A DNA stretch of 64,000 nt, from contig NZ_LMHM01000016.1 of assembly GCF_001427785.1 (NCBI RefSeq), forward strand, positions 74,652-138,651, read 5' to 3'. The notes under the pieces are model-generated. The model searched no databases. It was not told where the DNA came from and saw nothing but the letters and a program-made list of their open reading frames with translations. The DNA is from Lysobacter sp. Root690. Lineage in GTDB: Bacteria; Pseudomonadota; Gammaproteobacteria; Xanthomonadales; Xanthomonadaceae. Every line of letters starts with the position of its first letter. The stretch's first letter is position 1. Made by a program: the position numbers and the translations under genes. This document shows positions 1-9,065 of this stretch, piece by piece.

Positions 1-63
1 TGCCTCGCAGCGCTGGATGAACTGCGCGGCTTCAGGCTCGAGCTAAAGCAGAGCACAGGTTGA
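1..63 (+). CDS. C-terminal end of an unidentified protein (partial)
   Basis: Frame 1 reads 20 codons from the window edge to a TGA at 61-63 and encodes a short charged tail ending in LKQSTG. Codon choice is GC-rich and resembles the neighbouring genes. Nothing in so short a piece identifies a family. It could also be non-coding, so this is a tentative call. Confidence 0.3.
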   Translation, partial: CLAALDELRGFRLELKQSTG

Positions 64-79
64 TGCCACGCCATCTACC

Positions 80-107
80 TGTACGAGCGGCGCAAGCCGC
101 GACCGCG
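80..107. repeat. REP-like short palindromic repeat
   Basis: The stretch holds a small hairpin, GCGGC-GCAA-GCCGC (87-100), followed by GACCGCG. It resembles the GTAGGAGCGGC...GCCGCGACCGCG type of dispersed intergenic repeat common in Xanthomonadaceae and Pseudomonas. This is the only copy seen in the window. It lies between the partial gene at the edge and the 3' end of the LacI regulator. Assignment is by recalled resemblance. Confidence 0.45.
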
Positions 108-182
108 AATCCGCATCAACGTCGCAACCGTCTACTTCCGATAAACCGCCGACGCGTCGCCAAACCCCACAACCAACGCCCC

Positions 183-1196
183 TCAGGTAACCCGCGCCAC
201 CAAATGCGTAGGCAAAATCTCCGACTGCGCCGGCTCCCCCTCGATCATCGCCAGAATCTTGCGCGCCAACGACACCCCCGCATCGACGAAGTTCTGATGG
301 ATCGAGGTCAACGGCGGCAGATACGTCGCGCCCAACGGCGTGTCGTCGTAACCGATCACCGACACGTCGTCGGGCACGCGCCGGCCGCGTTCGATCAAGG
401 CCCGGATCGCGCCGATCGCCAGCAAGTCGCTGGCCGCGAACAAGGCGTCGAACTGCGGATGTTGATCGAGCAGCGCATGCACCGCCTGCGCGCCCGCGCT
501 GACCGTGAAATTGGCCACGGTCGGGGTCAAGGGCTCGATCCCGTGCGCGGCCAGGGTGCGCTGGAAACCTTCCAGGCGTTCGGCGAATTCGCCGTGCGCG
601 CTGTCGCCCAGGAACACCGGCCGGCGCCGGCCGAGGGCCAGGAAGCGTTCGGCAGCTAACCGGCCGCCGAGATGATTGTCGCTGCCGACCACGATCTGCG
701 ATTCGTGCCGGCTCACCGCGCCCCACACCACCATCGGCCGGCCCCAGCGGCGCACCTCGTGCATGGCGTCTTCGTGCGCGCCCTGGCCGAGCAGGATCAC
801 CCCATCGGCGGCCTGCACGCTGGGCAGCGCGCCGCCCTGCAGCGAGGTCAGCAGCACGCTGTAGCCGGCCGAGGTCAGCTCCTGGCTGATGCCGCCGAGC
901 AGGTCGAGCGGGTAGGGGCCGGACATCTGCCGCTCGATCGTGGGTTTCATTTCCACCACCACCGCCACGGTCATGCTGCGGCGCAGGCGCAGGTTGCGCG
1001 CGCTGATGTTGAACTGATACCCCTCGCGCTCGGCCAGTTCCTTGATCTTGGCCCGGGTTTCCGGGTTGACCAGCGGGCTGTCGCGCAGGGCGCGCGAGAC
1101 GGTGATCGCCGAAACCCCGGCCAGTTCGGCCAGGTCGGCCATGGTCAGGTGTTCGCCGGCCTTGCGGGCCGGATTGGATGCGCGCGGTCGGCTCAT
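183..1196 (-). CDS. LacI-family transcriptional regulator
   Basis: A 337-residue DNA-binding sugar-type regulator of normal family length. The N-terminal helix-turn-helix is clear (about residues 18-40, TMADLAELAGVSAITVSRAL), followed by the hinge region and a periplasmic-binding-protein-like effector domain. The GYDD segment near residue 285 is typical of LacI/PurR proteins. ATG at 1194-1196 was chosen because the HTH begins shortly after it. An in-frame upstream extension to 1292 would add 32 residues with no family counterpart. No adjacent sugar gene is visible inside the window, so the target is unknown; it may lie beyond the left edge. The next gene upstream on the same strand is a serine hydrolase 169 bases away, and an operon link is doubtful. 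Confidence 0.9.
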   Translation of the reverse strand: MSRPRASNPARKAGEHLTMADLAELAGVSAITVSRALRDSPLVNPETRAKIKELAEREGYQFNISARNLRLRRSMTVAVVVEMKPTIERQMSGPYPLDLLGGISQELTSAGYSVLLTSLQGGALPSVQAADGVILLGQGAHEDAMHEVRRWGRPMVVWGAVSRHESQIVVGSDNHLGGRLAAERFLALGRRRPVFLGDSAHGEFAERLEGFQRTLAAHGIEPLTPTVANFTVSAGAQAVHALLDQHPQFDALFAASDLLAIGAIRALIERGRRVPDDVSVIGYDDTPLGATYLPPLTSIHQNFVDAGVSLARKILAMIEGEPAQSEILPTHLVARVT

Positions 1197-1365
1197 ACGG
1201 GGTTGATCGTTCCAGGATCGCGATCGAAGACGGGTCGTGCCTATGTACCACGTCGCGCGTCGCGGCTGCGAAAGCGGGCGTACCGCGGGCACGAAACACG
1301 CACGCAGTCGCCGAATGCGCTTGCTGCACGCGGCGATTGTCGCGTTCGCGCCGCGGCGCTCGTGC

Positions 1366-2943
1366 TCAAGGCTTCGGGCGACTGCGATCGGGCAGGGCGC
1401 CGGCGCCCGCCGCTTTCGCGACCTGCCGGCGGTAGTAAGCGCGCGAATTGCCGGCCACGACGCTCACCGCATGCACCACGCCGCGGGCGTTGCGATGGAA
1501 CTCCAACTCGGCGCCTGCGGCCGAGGCGAAGAACCGGGTCGGGCTCAGCGGCAGCAACGGCGAGGCCGACGGACCGTCGGCTACGTCCATGGTGATGGCG
1601 CCGTTGGCCACCTTGACCGTGATCGAGTCGACGTCGAACCAGTCGGCGAGCGCGCTGCGGATATCCATGGGAATCGTTGGATCGAGGCGATAGCTGCCGG
1701 CGTAATCGGCGTAGACGGGAGCACTCAGGTCCAGCGCGATCGTGCGGATCGGCGGTTTCATGCCATCGCCCAGCGCATCGGAGATCGCGTTGCGGATCTC
1801 GCCGCGGATGCGGCCGCCGTTCTCGCCGTTGGTGAGGATGGCGAAGCCGTAGCCGGTTTCCGGATAACCTTCGATCGCGGCGTGATAGCTGTCGTTGTCG
1901 CCGTTGTGGAAGAACCTGCGCGCCTTGCCGCTGCCATTGAGCTCCGGTCCCAGGCCGCGCACGCCCGGCGAGACCTCGCTCATCATCTGGGTCGCGATGG
2001 CCTGCGGCAGCAAGCCGCCCTGGCCGCGATAGCTGCGGATCAGCGCGCCGACGAACGCGCCCAGATCGTTCGCGCTGGTCCACAGGCCCGAGGCGGCCTG
2101 CTCCGGAAAGGTCTGCCAACCGCGCGGAAGGGCGGTGAGCGCGCCGTTGCCGTCGTGGGCCTTGGCGATGTTGCCGCGCGTGGGCGACAGCGGATTCTCG
2201 TAGGTGCTGCGGCGCATGCCCACGGGTTCGAACACCTGCGCGCGCGCGACCGCGTCGAGCGGTTGGCCGGTCAGGTCTTCGATGATCTGCTGCTCGAGCA
2301 TGATGCCGCCGCCGGAGTAATCGCTGCGCGTTCCCGGTTCGTACTGCAGGCGCACCGGATCGTTCTTGGCCGGCGGGGTTCCGTTCAAGGTCTGCACCAG
2401 GGTCGGCAGGGTTTCCTGCGGCAGATAATCCTGGAACCCATGCACGCCCAGGCCCGAGGTATGCGACAGCAGCATGCGCATCGTCACCGTCGGGTTCTTG
2501 ATCGCGGGCGCGTGCGGAATGCGCCAGGATTTCAGATAACCATTGATGTCGCGGTCGAGATCGATGCGTCCCTGCGCGACCAGTTGCAGCGTGGTCGCCG
2601 CGGCGATCATCTTGCTGACCGATCCGACCGAGAACAGCGTGTCGGCATCGACCGCGTCGTGGGTGCCGGCTTCGCGCACGCCGTAGCCGGCGGCGTACAG
2701 CAGCTTGCCGTCCTTGACGATGGCGATGGCGACGCCGGGGATCTTGTGATGCGCCATGCGCTCCTGCAGTGTCCAGGTCGGTAGGGTCTCGCCGGCCTTG
2801 ACGATGCTGGGGCGCAGGCCGCGTTCGATCGCGGCTTTCAGCTGGGCCGTGTCGCGATCGGCCGGCGCTTGCGCGTGGGCGGTGGCGCCGAGCAAACCGA
2901 TCGCCAGCGTGCAGGCGAGCATCATGGATTTCATCGTGGTCAT
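1366..2943 (-). CDS. Secreted beta-lactamase-family serine hydrolase
   Basis: About 525 residues with a signal peptide (MKSMMLACTLAIGLLGATAHA) and a class C beta-lactamase/esterase fold. The nucleophile motif is SVSK (Ser108, Lys111). The second motif is YSG (Tyr209) instead of the usual YxN. HNG (346-348) occupies the third motif position. A C-terminal extension of about 120 residues follows the catalytic domain, as in many DUF3471-like or esterase-type members. Substrate cannot be told: penicillin, D-amino-acid peptides and esters are all possible. ATG at 2943 is listed; the in-frame ATG at 2934 (MKSMM) has better spacing from an AGGG. It lies 108 bases downstream of the BlaI/M56-ankyrin pair on the same strand, which suggests it is their regulated target. 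Confidence 0.85.
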   Translation of the reverse strand: MTTMKSMMLACTLAIGLLGATAHAQAPADRDTAQLKAAIERGLRPSIVKAGETLPTWTLQERMAHHKIPGVAIAIVKDGKLLYAAGYGVREAGTHDAVDADTLFSVGSVSKMIAAATTLQLVAQGRIDLDRDINGYLKSWRIPHAPAIKNPTVTMRMLLSHTSGLGVHGFQDYLPQETLPTLVQTLNGTPPAKNDPVRLQYEPGTRSDYSGGGIMLEQQIIEDLTGQPLDAVARAQVFEPVGMRRSTYENPLSPTRGNIAKAHDGNGALTALPRGWQTFPEQAASGLWTSANDLGAFVGALIRSYRGQGGLLPQAIATQMMSEVSPGVRGLGPELNGSGKARRFFHNGDNDSYHAAIEGYPETGYGFAILTNGENGGRIRGEIRNAISDALGDGMKPPIRTIALDLSAPVYADYAGSYRLDPTIPMDIRSALADWFDVDSITVKVANGAITMDVADGPSASPLLPLSPTRFFASAAGAELEFHRNARGVVHAVSVVAGNSRAYYRRQVAKAAGAGALPDRSRPKP

Positions 2944-3051
2944 ACCCTGTGGCGGTCGTGTGGGTGGGAATGCAGGCAAAGCGGGGCCGGGCGCGAACGG
3001 TCATGGCCCGCGCCGGAAATAGTCGAACGGATGCAGCGGAAGCCGCGTTGG

Positions 3052-4599
3052 TCAGGGATGCCCTGCGACCGCTCCGCGACCGATCAGATAAGCGCGCACA
3101 GCCGGATCGCGGGCTTGATTGAGCGGCGAGCGCCAGCGTCCCAGCCAGCCATCGGCGACCATGCCCAGATTGACGTCGGCGCCGCGCGCGACCAGGTACT
3201 CGACGGTCGCCAGATGCCCGGCGCGGGCGGCATTGATCAAGGGCGTTTCGTCGTAGGTCACCACCCGGTTGACGTCGGCGCCGGCACGCACCAACCGTTC
3301 GACGATCGGCTGCGCGCCGAGCCGCGAGGCGACGATCAAGGGATTACCTTCGCCGAGCGCGGCGCGATTCGGATCGGCGCCCAAGGCCAGCAAGGTGTCG
3401 ACGGTGCTCAGATTGCGCGCGGTCACGGCCTGGATCAGCGCGGTGCCGTCGCCGAGCACGCGTGCGTCGATGTCGACGCCGCTGCCGGCGAGTTTGCGCA
3501 CCATGGCGGTATCGCCGGCCTTCGCCGCCGCGAGCAGGGCGACGACCTGAGTGTCGGGTTCGGCGACATGGCGCCCGGCGACATCGAGTCGCGGCGTGTT
3601 CGCCAGCGACACGCCTGCGAACACGAGCAGCGCCGATACGCACACAGCGACTGCCGCGAGCCGGCGTCGCGGTACATCGCTCGTGCCGGGTTCGATCAGT
3701 CCGTCGATGCGCTGAGCGAGATGGCTGCGGCGTTCGAGCATGCCGACCGCCAGCCAGGTTGGCCGTTCGCCGAGGTCCAGCAAGGTCTCGGCGCTGCTGA
3801 GCAGGGAACCGGCGTAATCCACGCGCGCACCGCAACCGCGGGCGGCGCGCGCATCGCAGGCCATCTCGCGCGCCAGGTCCAGGCGCGCATGGATCAGCCG
3901 CAGGAACGGACTCCACCAGAACACCGCCAGCACCGCGCGGACCGCCGCGGTCAGCCAAAGGTCGCCGCGGCGGATATGCGCGATTTCGTGGCGCAGGATG
4001 TCGCGCAGCGCATCGGTGTCCAACGTGTTCGCCAATGCGCGCGGAAGCAGGATGGTGGGACGCAGCAGGCCGACCACCATCGGCCCGTCGATGGCCGTGG
4101 TCGCGATCCGCGCATGGCGCGGCAGTTCTTGCGCAAGCAGCGCTTCTAACTCCGATGCGGGATGCGCCGAGCGACGCAGCCGACGCGCCTGGCGCGCGCC
4201 TTCGACCAAACGCATCAGCTGCCACAGCGCGCCGAGCGCCCACGCCAGGGTCAGCACGGTCGCGAACGATTGCGGTATCTCCAGATACAACACGTCCGAG
4301 CGTTGCCCCGCTTCGTACACCGCTTCATCGAGCGTCGGGCCTTCGTCCGGTAGCGGCGCCAATTGCTCGGCAGGCGCCGCGAACGCGGGCGAGGGCGGCC
4401 CCGGCAGCAGCGCCGCCAACGGCGACAGCGTCGCCAGCGCGAACACCGCCAGCAGCAACCACGAGCGCAATTCGGCGTCGAGCGCGCGCATCCGCATGAA
4501 CGCCACAGCCAGCGCGAACAACAGCGCGCTTTGCAGTAGATGCTGGGCCGCGAACGCCGGCGCGGCGTCGATCAGGCTTTCGATCACGTGGCTCTCCAT
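3052..4599 (-). CDS. BlaR1-like M56 membrane metalloprotease fused to ankyrin repeats
   Basis: About 515 residues. The N-terminal part has BlaR1/MecR1 (M56) architecture: membrane segments near residues 21-38, 47-67 and 112-133, zinc motif HEIAH (205-209), a downstream EMACD (246-250) able to supply the third ligand, a hydrophobic stretch at about 217-237 and a last one at about 314-335. In BlaR1 the region after the last membrane helix is a penicillin-binding sensor. Here it is replaced by about four ankyrin repeats (roughly 355-505, e.g. GHLATVEYLVARGADVN). By BlaR1 topology these repeats would be periplasmic, an unusual location. ATG at 4599 overlaps the stop of the BlaI-type gene by one base (TGATG); an in-frame GTG three bases earlier is also possible. 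Inferred role: a membrane protease relieving repression by its operon partner. The stimulus is unknown. Confidence 0.85.
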   Translation of the reverse strand: MESHVIESLIDAAPAFAAQHLLQSALLFALAVAFMRMRALDAELRSWLLLAVFALATLSPLAALLPGPPSPAFAAPAEQLAPLPDEGPTLDEAVYEAGQRSDVLYLEIPQSFATVLTLAWALGALWQLMRLVEGARQARRLRRSAHPASELEALLAQELPRHARIATTAIDGPMVVGLLRPTILLPRALANTLDTDALRDILRHEIAHIRRGDLWLTAAVRAVLAVFWWSPFLRLIHARLDLAREMACDARAARGCGARVDYAGSLLSSAETLLDLGERPTWLAVGMLERRSHLAQRIDGLIEPGTSDVPRRRLAAVAVCVSALLVFAGVSLANTPRLDVAGRHVAEPDTQVVALLAAAKAGDTAMVRKLAGSGVDIDARVLGDGTALIQAVTARNLSTVDTLLALGADPNRAALGEGNPLIVASRLGAQPIVERLVRAGADVNRVVTYDETPLINAARAGHLATVEYLVARGADVNLGMVADGWLGRWRSPLNQARDPAVRAYLIGRGAVAGHP

Positions 4600-4991
4600 C
4601 ACGCGTCCCCCCGGGCCTTGACCGCGCTGACTTTGTCGCGCAACGTCTTGAGTTCAGCGCGATCGACGTCGTGCCGGTCGAGCAGATGCTGCGCCAGCAG
4701 GTTCGGCGAACCGTCGAAGAATTGCAGCAGCAGATGGTCCAGGGCCTGCTTGCGGGCCTGCTCGCGGCTGATCGCGGCGCGGTAGATAAAGGCGCGGCCT
4801 TCCTGGCGATGGGTCACGAAGCCTTTCTTGGCCAGGACGTTGAACATCGTCAGCACCGTCGTATAGGCGGTCGGCTTGTGCCGGGACAGTTCGTCGGCGA
4901 CCTCGCGCACCGAGGCCTCGTCCTTGTCCCACAGCACCTCCAGGATCGCTTGCTCGGACTGGGTGAGCGTGGGCGAGGCGGGTCGGGCCAT
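4599..4991 (-). CDS. BlaI/MecI/CopY-family transcriptional repressor
   Basis: 130 residues, the usual length. The N-terminal winged helix is recognisable (LTQSEQAILEVLWDKDEASVREVADEL, with KPTAYTTVLTMFNVLAKKGFV as the recognition and wing region), followed by a short dimerisation domain. Members of this family repress beta-lactam or copper genes and are inactivated when a partner M56 protease is triggered. Its stop codon overlaps the start of the M56-ankyrin gene, so the two are translationally coupled. Two copies of a 14-bp motif lie just upstream of its start and are the likely operators, giving autoregulation. Confidence 0.9.
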   Translation of the reverse strand: MARPASPTLTQSEQAILEVLWDKDEASVREVADELSRHKPTAYTTVLTMFNVLAKKGFVTHRQEGRAFIYRAAISREQARKQALDHLLLQFFDGSPNLLAQHLLDRHDVDRAELKTLRDKVSAVKARGDA

Positions 4992-4999
4992 GGGCGTCT

Positions 5000-5062
5000 A
5001 CTGGTTTATTAGTTGACTGATGGGAGCATGGCCTGGATCGGTCTGTCAACTATCGAATTAGT
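5000..5062 (-). promoter_or_regulatory. Paired BlaI-type operator copies
   Basis: Read on the minus strand, ACTAATAAACCAGT (5000-5013) and ACTAATTCGATAGT (5049-5062) share the pattern ACTAAT-N5-AGT in the same orientation. A second symmetry, TAGTTGAC (5010-5017) with GTCAACTA (5045-5052), overlaps their inner ends. The nearer copy starts nine bases upstream of the BlaI-family start codon. Spacing and symmetry suit dimeric winged-helix repressors. The region also lies between this operon and divergent smc. Confidence 0.6.
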
Positions 5063-5317
5063 AGTGGTCCCGTCGCCGGCGAAAGGCGCTGCAAAGGCGG
5101 CCGACGATCCCTTGGCGCCGCCACCGATCGCGCGTCGCCCGGGCTCGTCGCGGCGCACCGACGGCGAGCTCGGCGCCAGCCCGCTATACTCCCGGGTAAG
5201 CGCGGCCAAGAACCGCGCCCGGCCCAGCCGATTCAATCACTTGGCCGCATTACTTGATAACCTGCATAACAACCTACTCACGGCCGCGTCCGCCGCACCC
5301 AGAGGCCCCAACGCCGC

Positions 5318-8300
5318 ATGCGTCTGTCCACGATCAAGCTGTCCGGTTTCAAGTCCTTCGTCGATCCGACCACGCTGCACCTGCCCACCAATATGACCGG
5401 CGTGGTCGGTCCGAATGGCTGCGGCAAGTCGAACATCATCGACGCGGTGCGCTGGGTGATGGGCGAGAGCTCGGCCAGCCGCCTGCGCGGCGACTCGCTC
5501 ACCGACGTGATCTTCGCCGGCTCCTCCGCGCGCAAGCCGGTGTCGCAGGCGATGGTCGAACTGATCTTCGACAACTCCGATCACACCATCACCGGCGAGT
5601 TCGCCGCGTTCAACGAAATCTCGGTCAAGCGCACGGTCAGCCGCGACGGCACCAGCCAGTACTATCTCAACGGCGGCAAGTGCCGCCGTCGCGACATCAC
5701 CGACCTGTTCCTCGGCACCGGCCTGGGCCCGCGCAGCTACTCGATCATCGAGCAGGGCATGATCAGCCAGATCATCGAGGCCAAGCCCGAAGATCTGCGC
5801 GTGTACCTGGAAGAAGCCGCCGGCATTTCCAAGTACAAGGAACGGCGCAAGGAAACCGAAACCCGCATCCGCCACACCCGCGAAAATCTCGATCGCCTCA
5901 ACGATCTGCGCGAGGAAGTCGGCAAGCAACTCGAACACCTGCGCCGTCAGGCCCGTCAGGCCGAGCAGTACCAGGCGATCCAGGCCGAGCGCAAGATCAA
6001 GGACGTGGAGTGGAAGGCGCTGGAGTACCGCGCCCTCGACCAGAAACTGCAGGTCCAGCGCGAGAAGCTGTCGCAGCAGGAAACCCGTCTGCAGCAGTTG
6101 ATCGCCGAACAGCGCGAAGCCGAGCGCGAGCTGGAGACCGGACGGGTCAGTCGCGAAGAAGCCGCGGCGAAGCTCAACAAGACCCAGGCCGCCAGCTACG
6201 AAGTCGGCGGCGCCCTGGCGCGGATCGAACAGCAGATCCAGCATCAGCGCGAGATGTCGAGCCGCCTGCTCAAGGCGCGCGACGAAGCGATGAATCAATT
6301 GGCCGAGATCGGCGAGCACATCGGCAGCGATCAATCGCGCCTGGACGTGCTGCTGGCCGCGGTCGCCGACGCCGAGCCGCGCATCGAGGCGATGCGCGAG
6401 GACGACGAAGCGCGTCAGGACGCGCTGCGCGACGCCGAAAACCGGCTCAGCGACTGGCAGCAGCGCTGGGACGCGCACAGCCGCGAGCAATCCGAAGCTG
6501 CGCGCGCGGCCGAGGTCGAACGCACCCGCATCGAGGGCCTGGACCGGCAGACGCTCGACGCCGACCGCCGCCGCGAATCGCTGGCCAGCGAACGCGCCGG
6601 CCTGGACCTGGGCGCGCTGTCGGAGGCCTTCGAACAATTGCAGGGCCAGCACGACCTGCAAAAAGAATCGCTGGAAAGCCTGACCGACGAACTGGAAATC
6701 CGTAAGACCGCGGTCTCGGACCTGCAGGAACAGCAGCGCGCGACCCAGAACCAGCTCGCCGAAGTGCGCAAGCAGGCGCAGACCTCGCGCGGCCGCTTGT
6801 CGTCGCTGGAAACCTTGCAGCACGCCGCGCTCGGACAAGAGCAGGGCGCCGCGCTGACGTGGCTCAAGGCGCGCGGCCTGGATTCGGCGCAGCGCGTCGG
6901 CGAAACCTTGAGCGTCGAATCGGGCTGGGAAAACGCGGTCGAAAGCGCGCTGGGCCAGTTGATCGAAGGCGTGCTGGTCGAATCACCCGAGACCCTGGTC
7001 GATGCGATCGGCGAACTCGGCGAAGGCCGCCTGACCCTGGTCTCGCCCGAGCGCGACGACGCCACTTACGCCGCGACCTCGCTGGCATCGAAGGTGCAGG
7101 GCCCGGCCGCGATCCGCCGCCTGCTCGCGCGCCTGCACGGCGCCGACGATCTGGCCGCGGCTCGCGCGTTGCAGCCGTCGCTGGGCGCGGAAGAAACCAT
7201 CATCACTCGCAATGGCGAGCGCCTTGGCGCCGGTTGGGTACGGGTGCTGCGCTCCGGCGCGGCCAAGCAGGGTGCGCTGCTGCGCGAGCGCGAGATCCAG
7301 ACCCTGCGGGTCGAGATCGAGGAACTGCTGACCCGCGAGCGCGAACTCGAACAGACCCAGATCCAGTTGCGCGACCGCTCGCTGGCCGGCGAACAGCAGC
7401 GCGAAGACGCCCAGCGCGCCTTGTACATGGCCCACCGCAGCGTGTCCGAACTGGCCGGCCAGTTGCAAAGCCACCAGGGCCGCCTGGATTCGGCGCGCAA
7501 CCGGATCGAGAAGATCGACGCCGACCTGGAGCAGTTGCTGATCGGCCTGGACGCCGGCCGCGAGCAGGCGCGCGAGGCGCGCATGCGCCAGGAAGCCGCG
7601 GTCGAACGCATGGGCGAACTGGAAGACTCGCGCTTGCAGCTCGAATCCGAGCGCCGTTCGCTGTCGGAAGCGCGCGACGCCGCGCGCAATGCTGCGCGCG
7701 AATCGCGCGATGCCGCGCACGCACTGACCCTGACCCTGGAAACCCAGCGCGCCCAGATCGCCGGCCTTAGCCAGACCCTCGAACGCATGGGCGGCCAACG
7801 CGGCCAGCTCGATTCGCGCCTGAGCGAACTGTCGGCCCAACTCAGCGACGGCGACGAACCGGTGGTCGCGCTGGAAGAACAGCGCCAGGTCGCGCTGGAA
7901 CAGCGCGTGCTCGCCGAGCAGGACCTGACCGCCGCGCGCAGCGCGCTCGATGGCATCGACAACGACCTGCGCAAATTCGAACAGACCCGCCAGCAACGCG
8001 ACGAACAGGCGCTGCAGCAACGCGAAGCGATCGGTCAGCGCCGTCTGGAGCAGCAGGCGCTGGTGCTCAAGGCCGAGACCCTGACCGAGGCCATCGCCGA
8101 GGCCGGCGCGGTGCTGCAGGACGTGGTCAATTCGCTCGACGAAAACGCCGAGCCGCAGACCTGGGAACGCAGCGTCATCGAACTCGACAACAAGCTGCGT
8201 CGGCTCGAGCCGGTCAACCTGGCCGCGATCGCCGAGCATGCCGAGGCCGCGCAGCGCAAGGATTACCTCGACGCGCAGTTCCTCGACCTCAACACCGCGC

Positions 8301-8821
8301 TGGAAACCCTGGAAGAAGCGATCCGCAAGATCGACCGCGAAACCCGCGGCCGCTTCAAGGACACCTTCGACCGGGTCAATTCCGGCGTGCAGGAGTTGTA
8401 TCCGCGCCTGTTCGGCGGCGGTCACGCCTATCTGGAACTCACCGGCGAAGACCTGCTCGACACCGGCGTGGCGATCATGGCGCGACCGCCCGGCAAGCGC
8501 GTATCGAACATCTCGCTGCTGTCCGGCGGCGAGAAGGCGATGACCGCGGTGGCGCTGGTGTTCGCGATCTTCCGTTTGAACCCGGCGCCGTTCTGCCTGC
8601 TTGACGAGGTCGACGCGCCGCTCGACGAAGCCAACGTCGGTCGTTTCACCGCGATGGTCAGCGAGATGAGCGAGCAGGTACAGTTCCTGTTCGTGAGCCA
8701 CAACAAGGCGACGATGGAAGCCGCGCAGCAACTGTCGGGCGTGACCATGCGCGAACCGGGCGTGAGCCGGCTGGTGTCGGTCGACCTGGCCGAGGCGACG
8801 CGGTTGGCTGGTGCGGCTTGA
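5318..8821 (+). CDS. smc: Chromosome segregation protein SMC
   Basis: 1167 residues, the normal length for bacterial SMC, the ATPase that organises and segregates the chromosome with ScpA and ScpB. The N-terminal Walker A is GPNGCGKSN (31-39). Long coiled-coil arms flank a hinge at roughly residues 500-650. The C-terminal ABC signature LSGGEKAM begins at about 1068, and Walker B is CLLDEVDAP at about 1095. The start MRLSTIKLSGFKSF matches the family N-terminus. zipA lies downstream on the same strand after a 244-base gap carrying inverted repeats. A TATACT at 5185-5190 could be a -10 element for this gene, but no good -35 was found. Confidence 0.98.
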   Translation: MRLSTIKLSGFKSFVDPTTLHLPTNMTGVVGPNGCGKSNIIDAVRWVMGESSASRLRGDSLTDVIFAGSSARKPVSQAMVELIFDNSDHTITGEFAAFNEISVKRTVSRDGTSQYYLNGGKCRRRDITDLFLGTGLGPRSYSIIEQGMISQIIEAKPEDLRVYLEEAAGISKYKERRKETETRIRHTRENLDRLNDLREEVGKQLEHLRRQARQAEQYQAIQAERKIKDVEWKALEYRALDQKLQVQREKLSQQETRLQQLIAEQREAERELETGRVSREEAAAKLNKTQAASYEVGGALARIEQQIQHQREMSSRLLKARDEAMNQLAEIGEHIGSDQSRLDVLLAAVADAEPRIEAMREDDEARQDALRDAENRLSDWQQRWDAHSREQSEAARAAEVERTRIEGLDRQTLDADRRRESLASERAGLDLGALSEAFEQLQGQHDLQKESLESLTDELEIRKTAVSDLQEQQRATQNQLAEVRKQAQTSRGRLSSLETLQHAALGQEQGAALTWLKARGLDSAQRVGETLSVESGWENAVESALGQLIEGVLVESPETLVDAIGELGEGRLTLVSPERDDATYAATSLASKVQGPAAIRRLLARLHGADDLAAARALQPSLGAEETIITRNGERLGAGWVRVLRSGAAKQGALLREREIQTLRVEIEELLTRERELEQTQIQLRDRSLAGEQQREDAQRALYMAHRSVSELAGQLQSHQGRLDSARNRIEKIDADLEQLLIGLDAGREQAREARMRQEAAVERMGELEDSRLQLESERRSLSEARDAARNAARESRDAAHALTLTLETQRAQIAGLSQTLERMGGQRGQLDSRLSELSAQLSDGDEPVVALEEQRQVALEQRVLAEQDLTAARSALDGIDNDLRKFEQTRQQRDEQALQQREAIGQRRLEQQALVLKAETLTEAIAEAGAVLQDVVNSLDENAEPQTWERSVIELDNKLRRLEPVNLAAIAEHAEAAQRKDYLDAQFLDLNTALETLEEAIRKIDRETRGRFKDTFDRVNSGVQELYPRLFGGGHAYLELTGEDLLDTGVAIMARPPGKRVSNISLLSGGEKAMTAVALVFAIFRLNPAPFCLLDEVDAPLDEANVGRFTAMVSEMSEQVQFLFVSHNKATMEAAQQLSGVTMREPGVSRLVSVDLAEATRLAGAA

Positions 8822-8830
8822 GGCCGCACC

Positions 8831-9046
8831 CGGGATTGGTGATTCGGGATTAGCAAACGCCAAGGCGTAACGAGTCCTTAGCAAATTTTTTCTGAGTTGG
8901 TGCAACGTAAGCAGTCGAACGTCGGTGCGTCCGCCGTTGTTACGAATGCCCATCTCTCCATAGTTTTCTGGAATCGGTAGCGGGCAGGGAGTCAATGGTC
9001 GGCGTCGCCGCCATGACGAATCCCGAATCCCCAATCCCGAATCCCC
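8831..9046. repeat. Inverted pair of GGGATTCGGGATT-type intergenic repeats
   Basis: 8831-8852 reads CGGGATTGGTGATTCGGGAT and continues to TTA. 9017-9046 contains the complementary pattern CGAATCCCGAATCCCCAATC followed by CCGAATCCCC. The two arms could pair across the smc-zipA gap. A further copy of the second arm lies at 56401-56425. This AATCCC-rich pattern recurs in Xanthomonad intergenic DNA. Nothing else was seen between the arms. Confidence 0.65.
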
Positions 9047-9065
9047 GCACCAAAAGGAGCAACGA

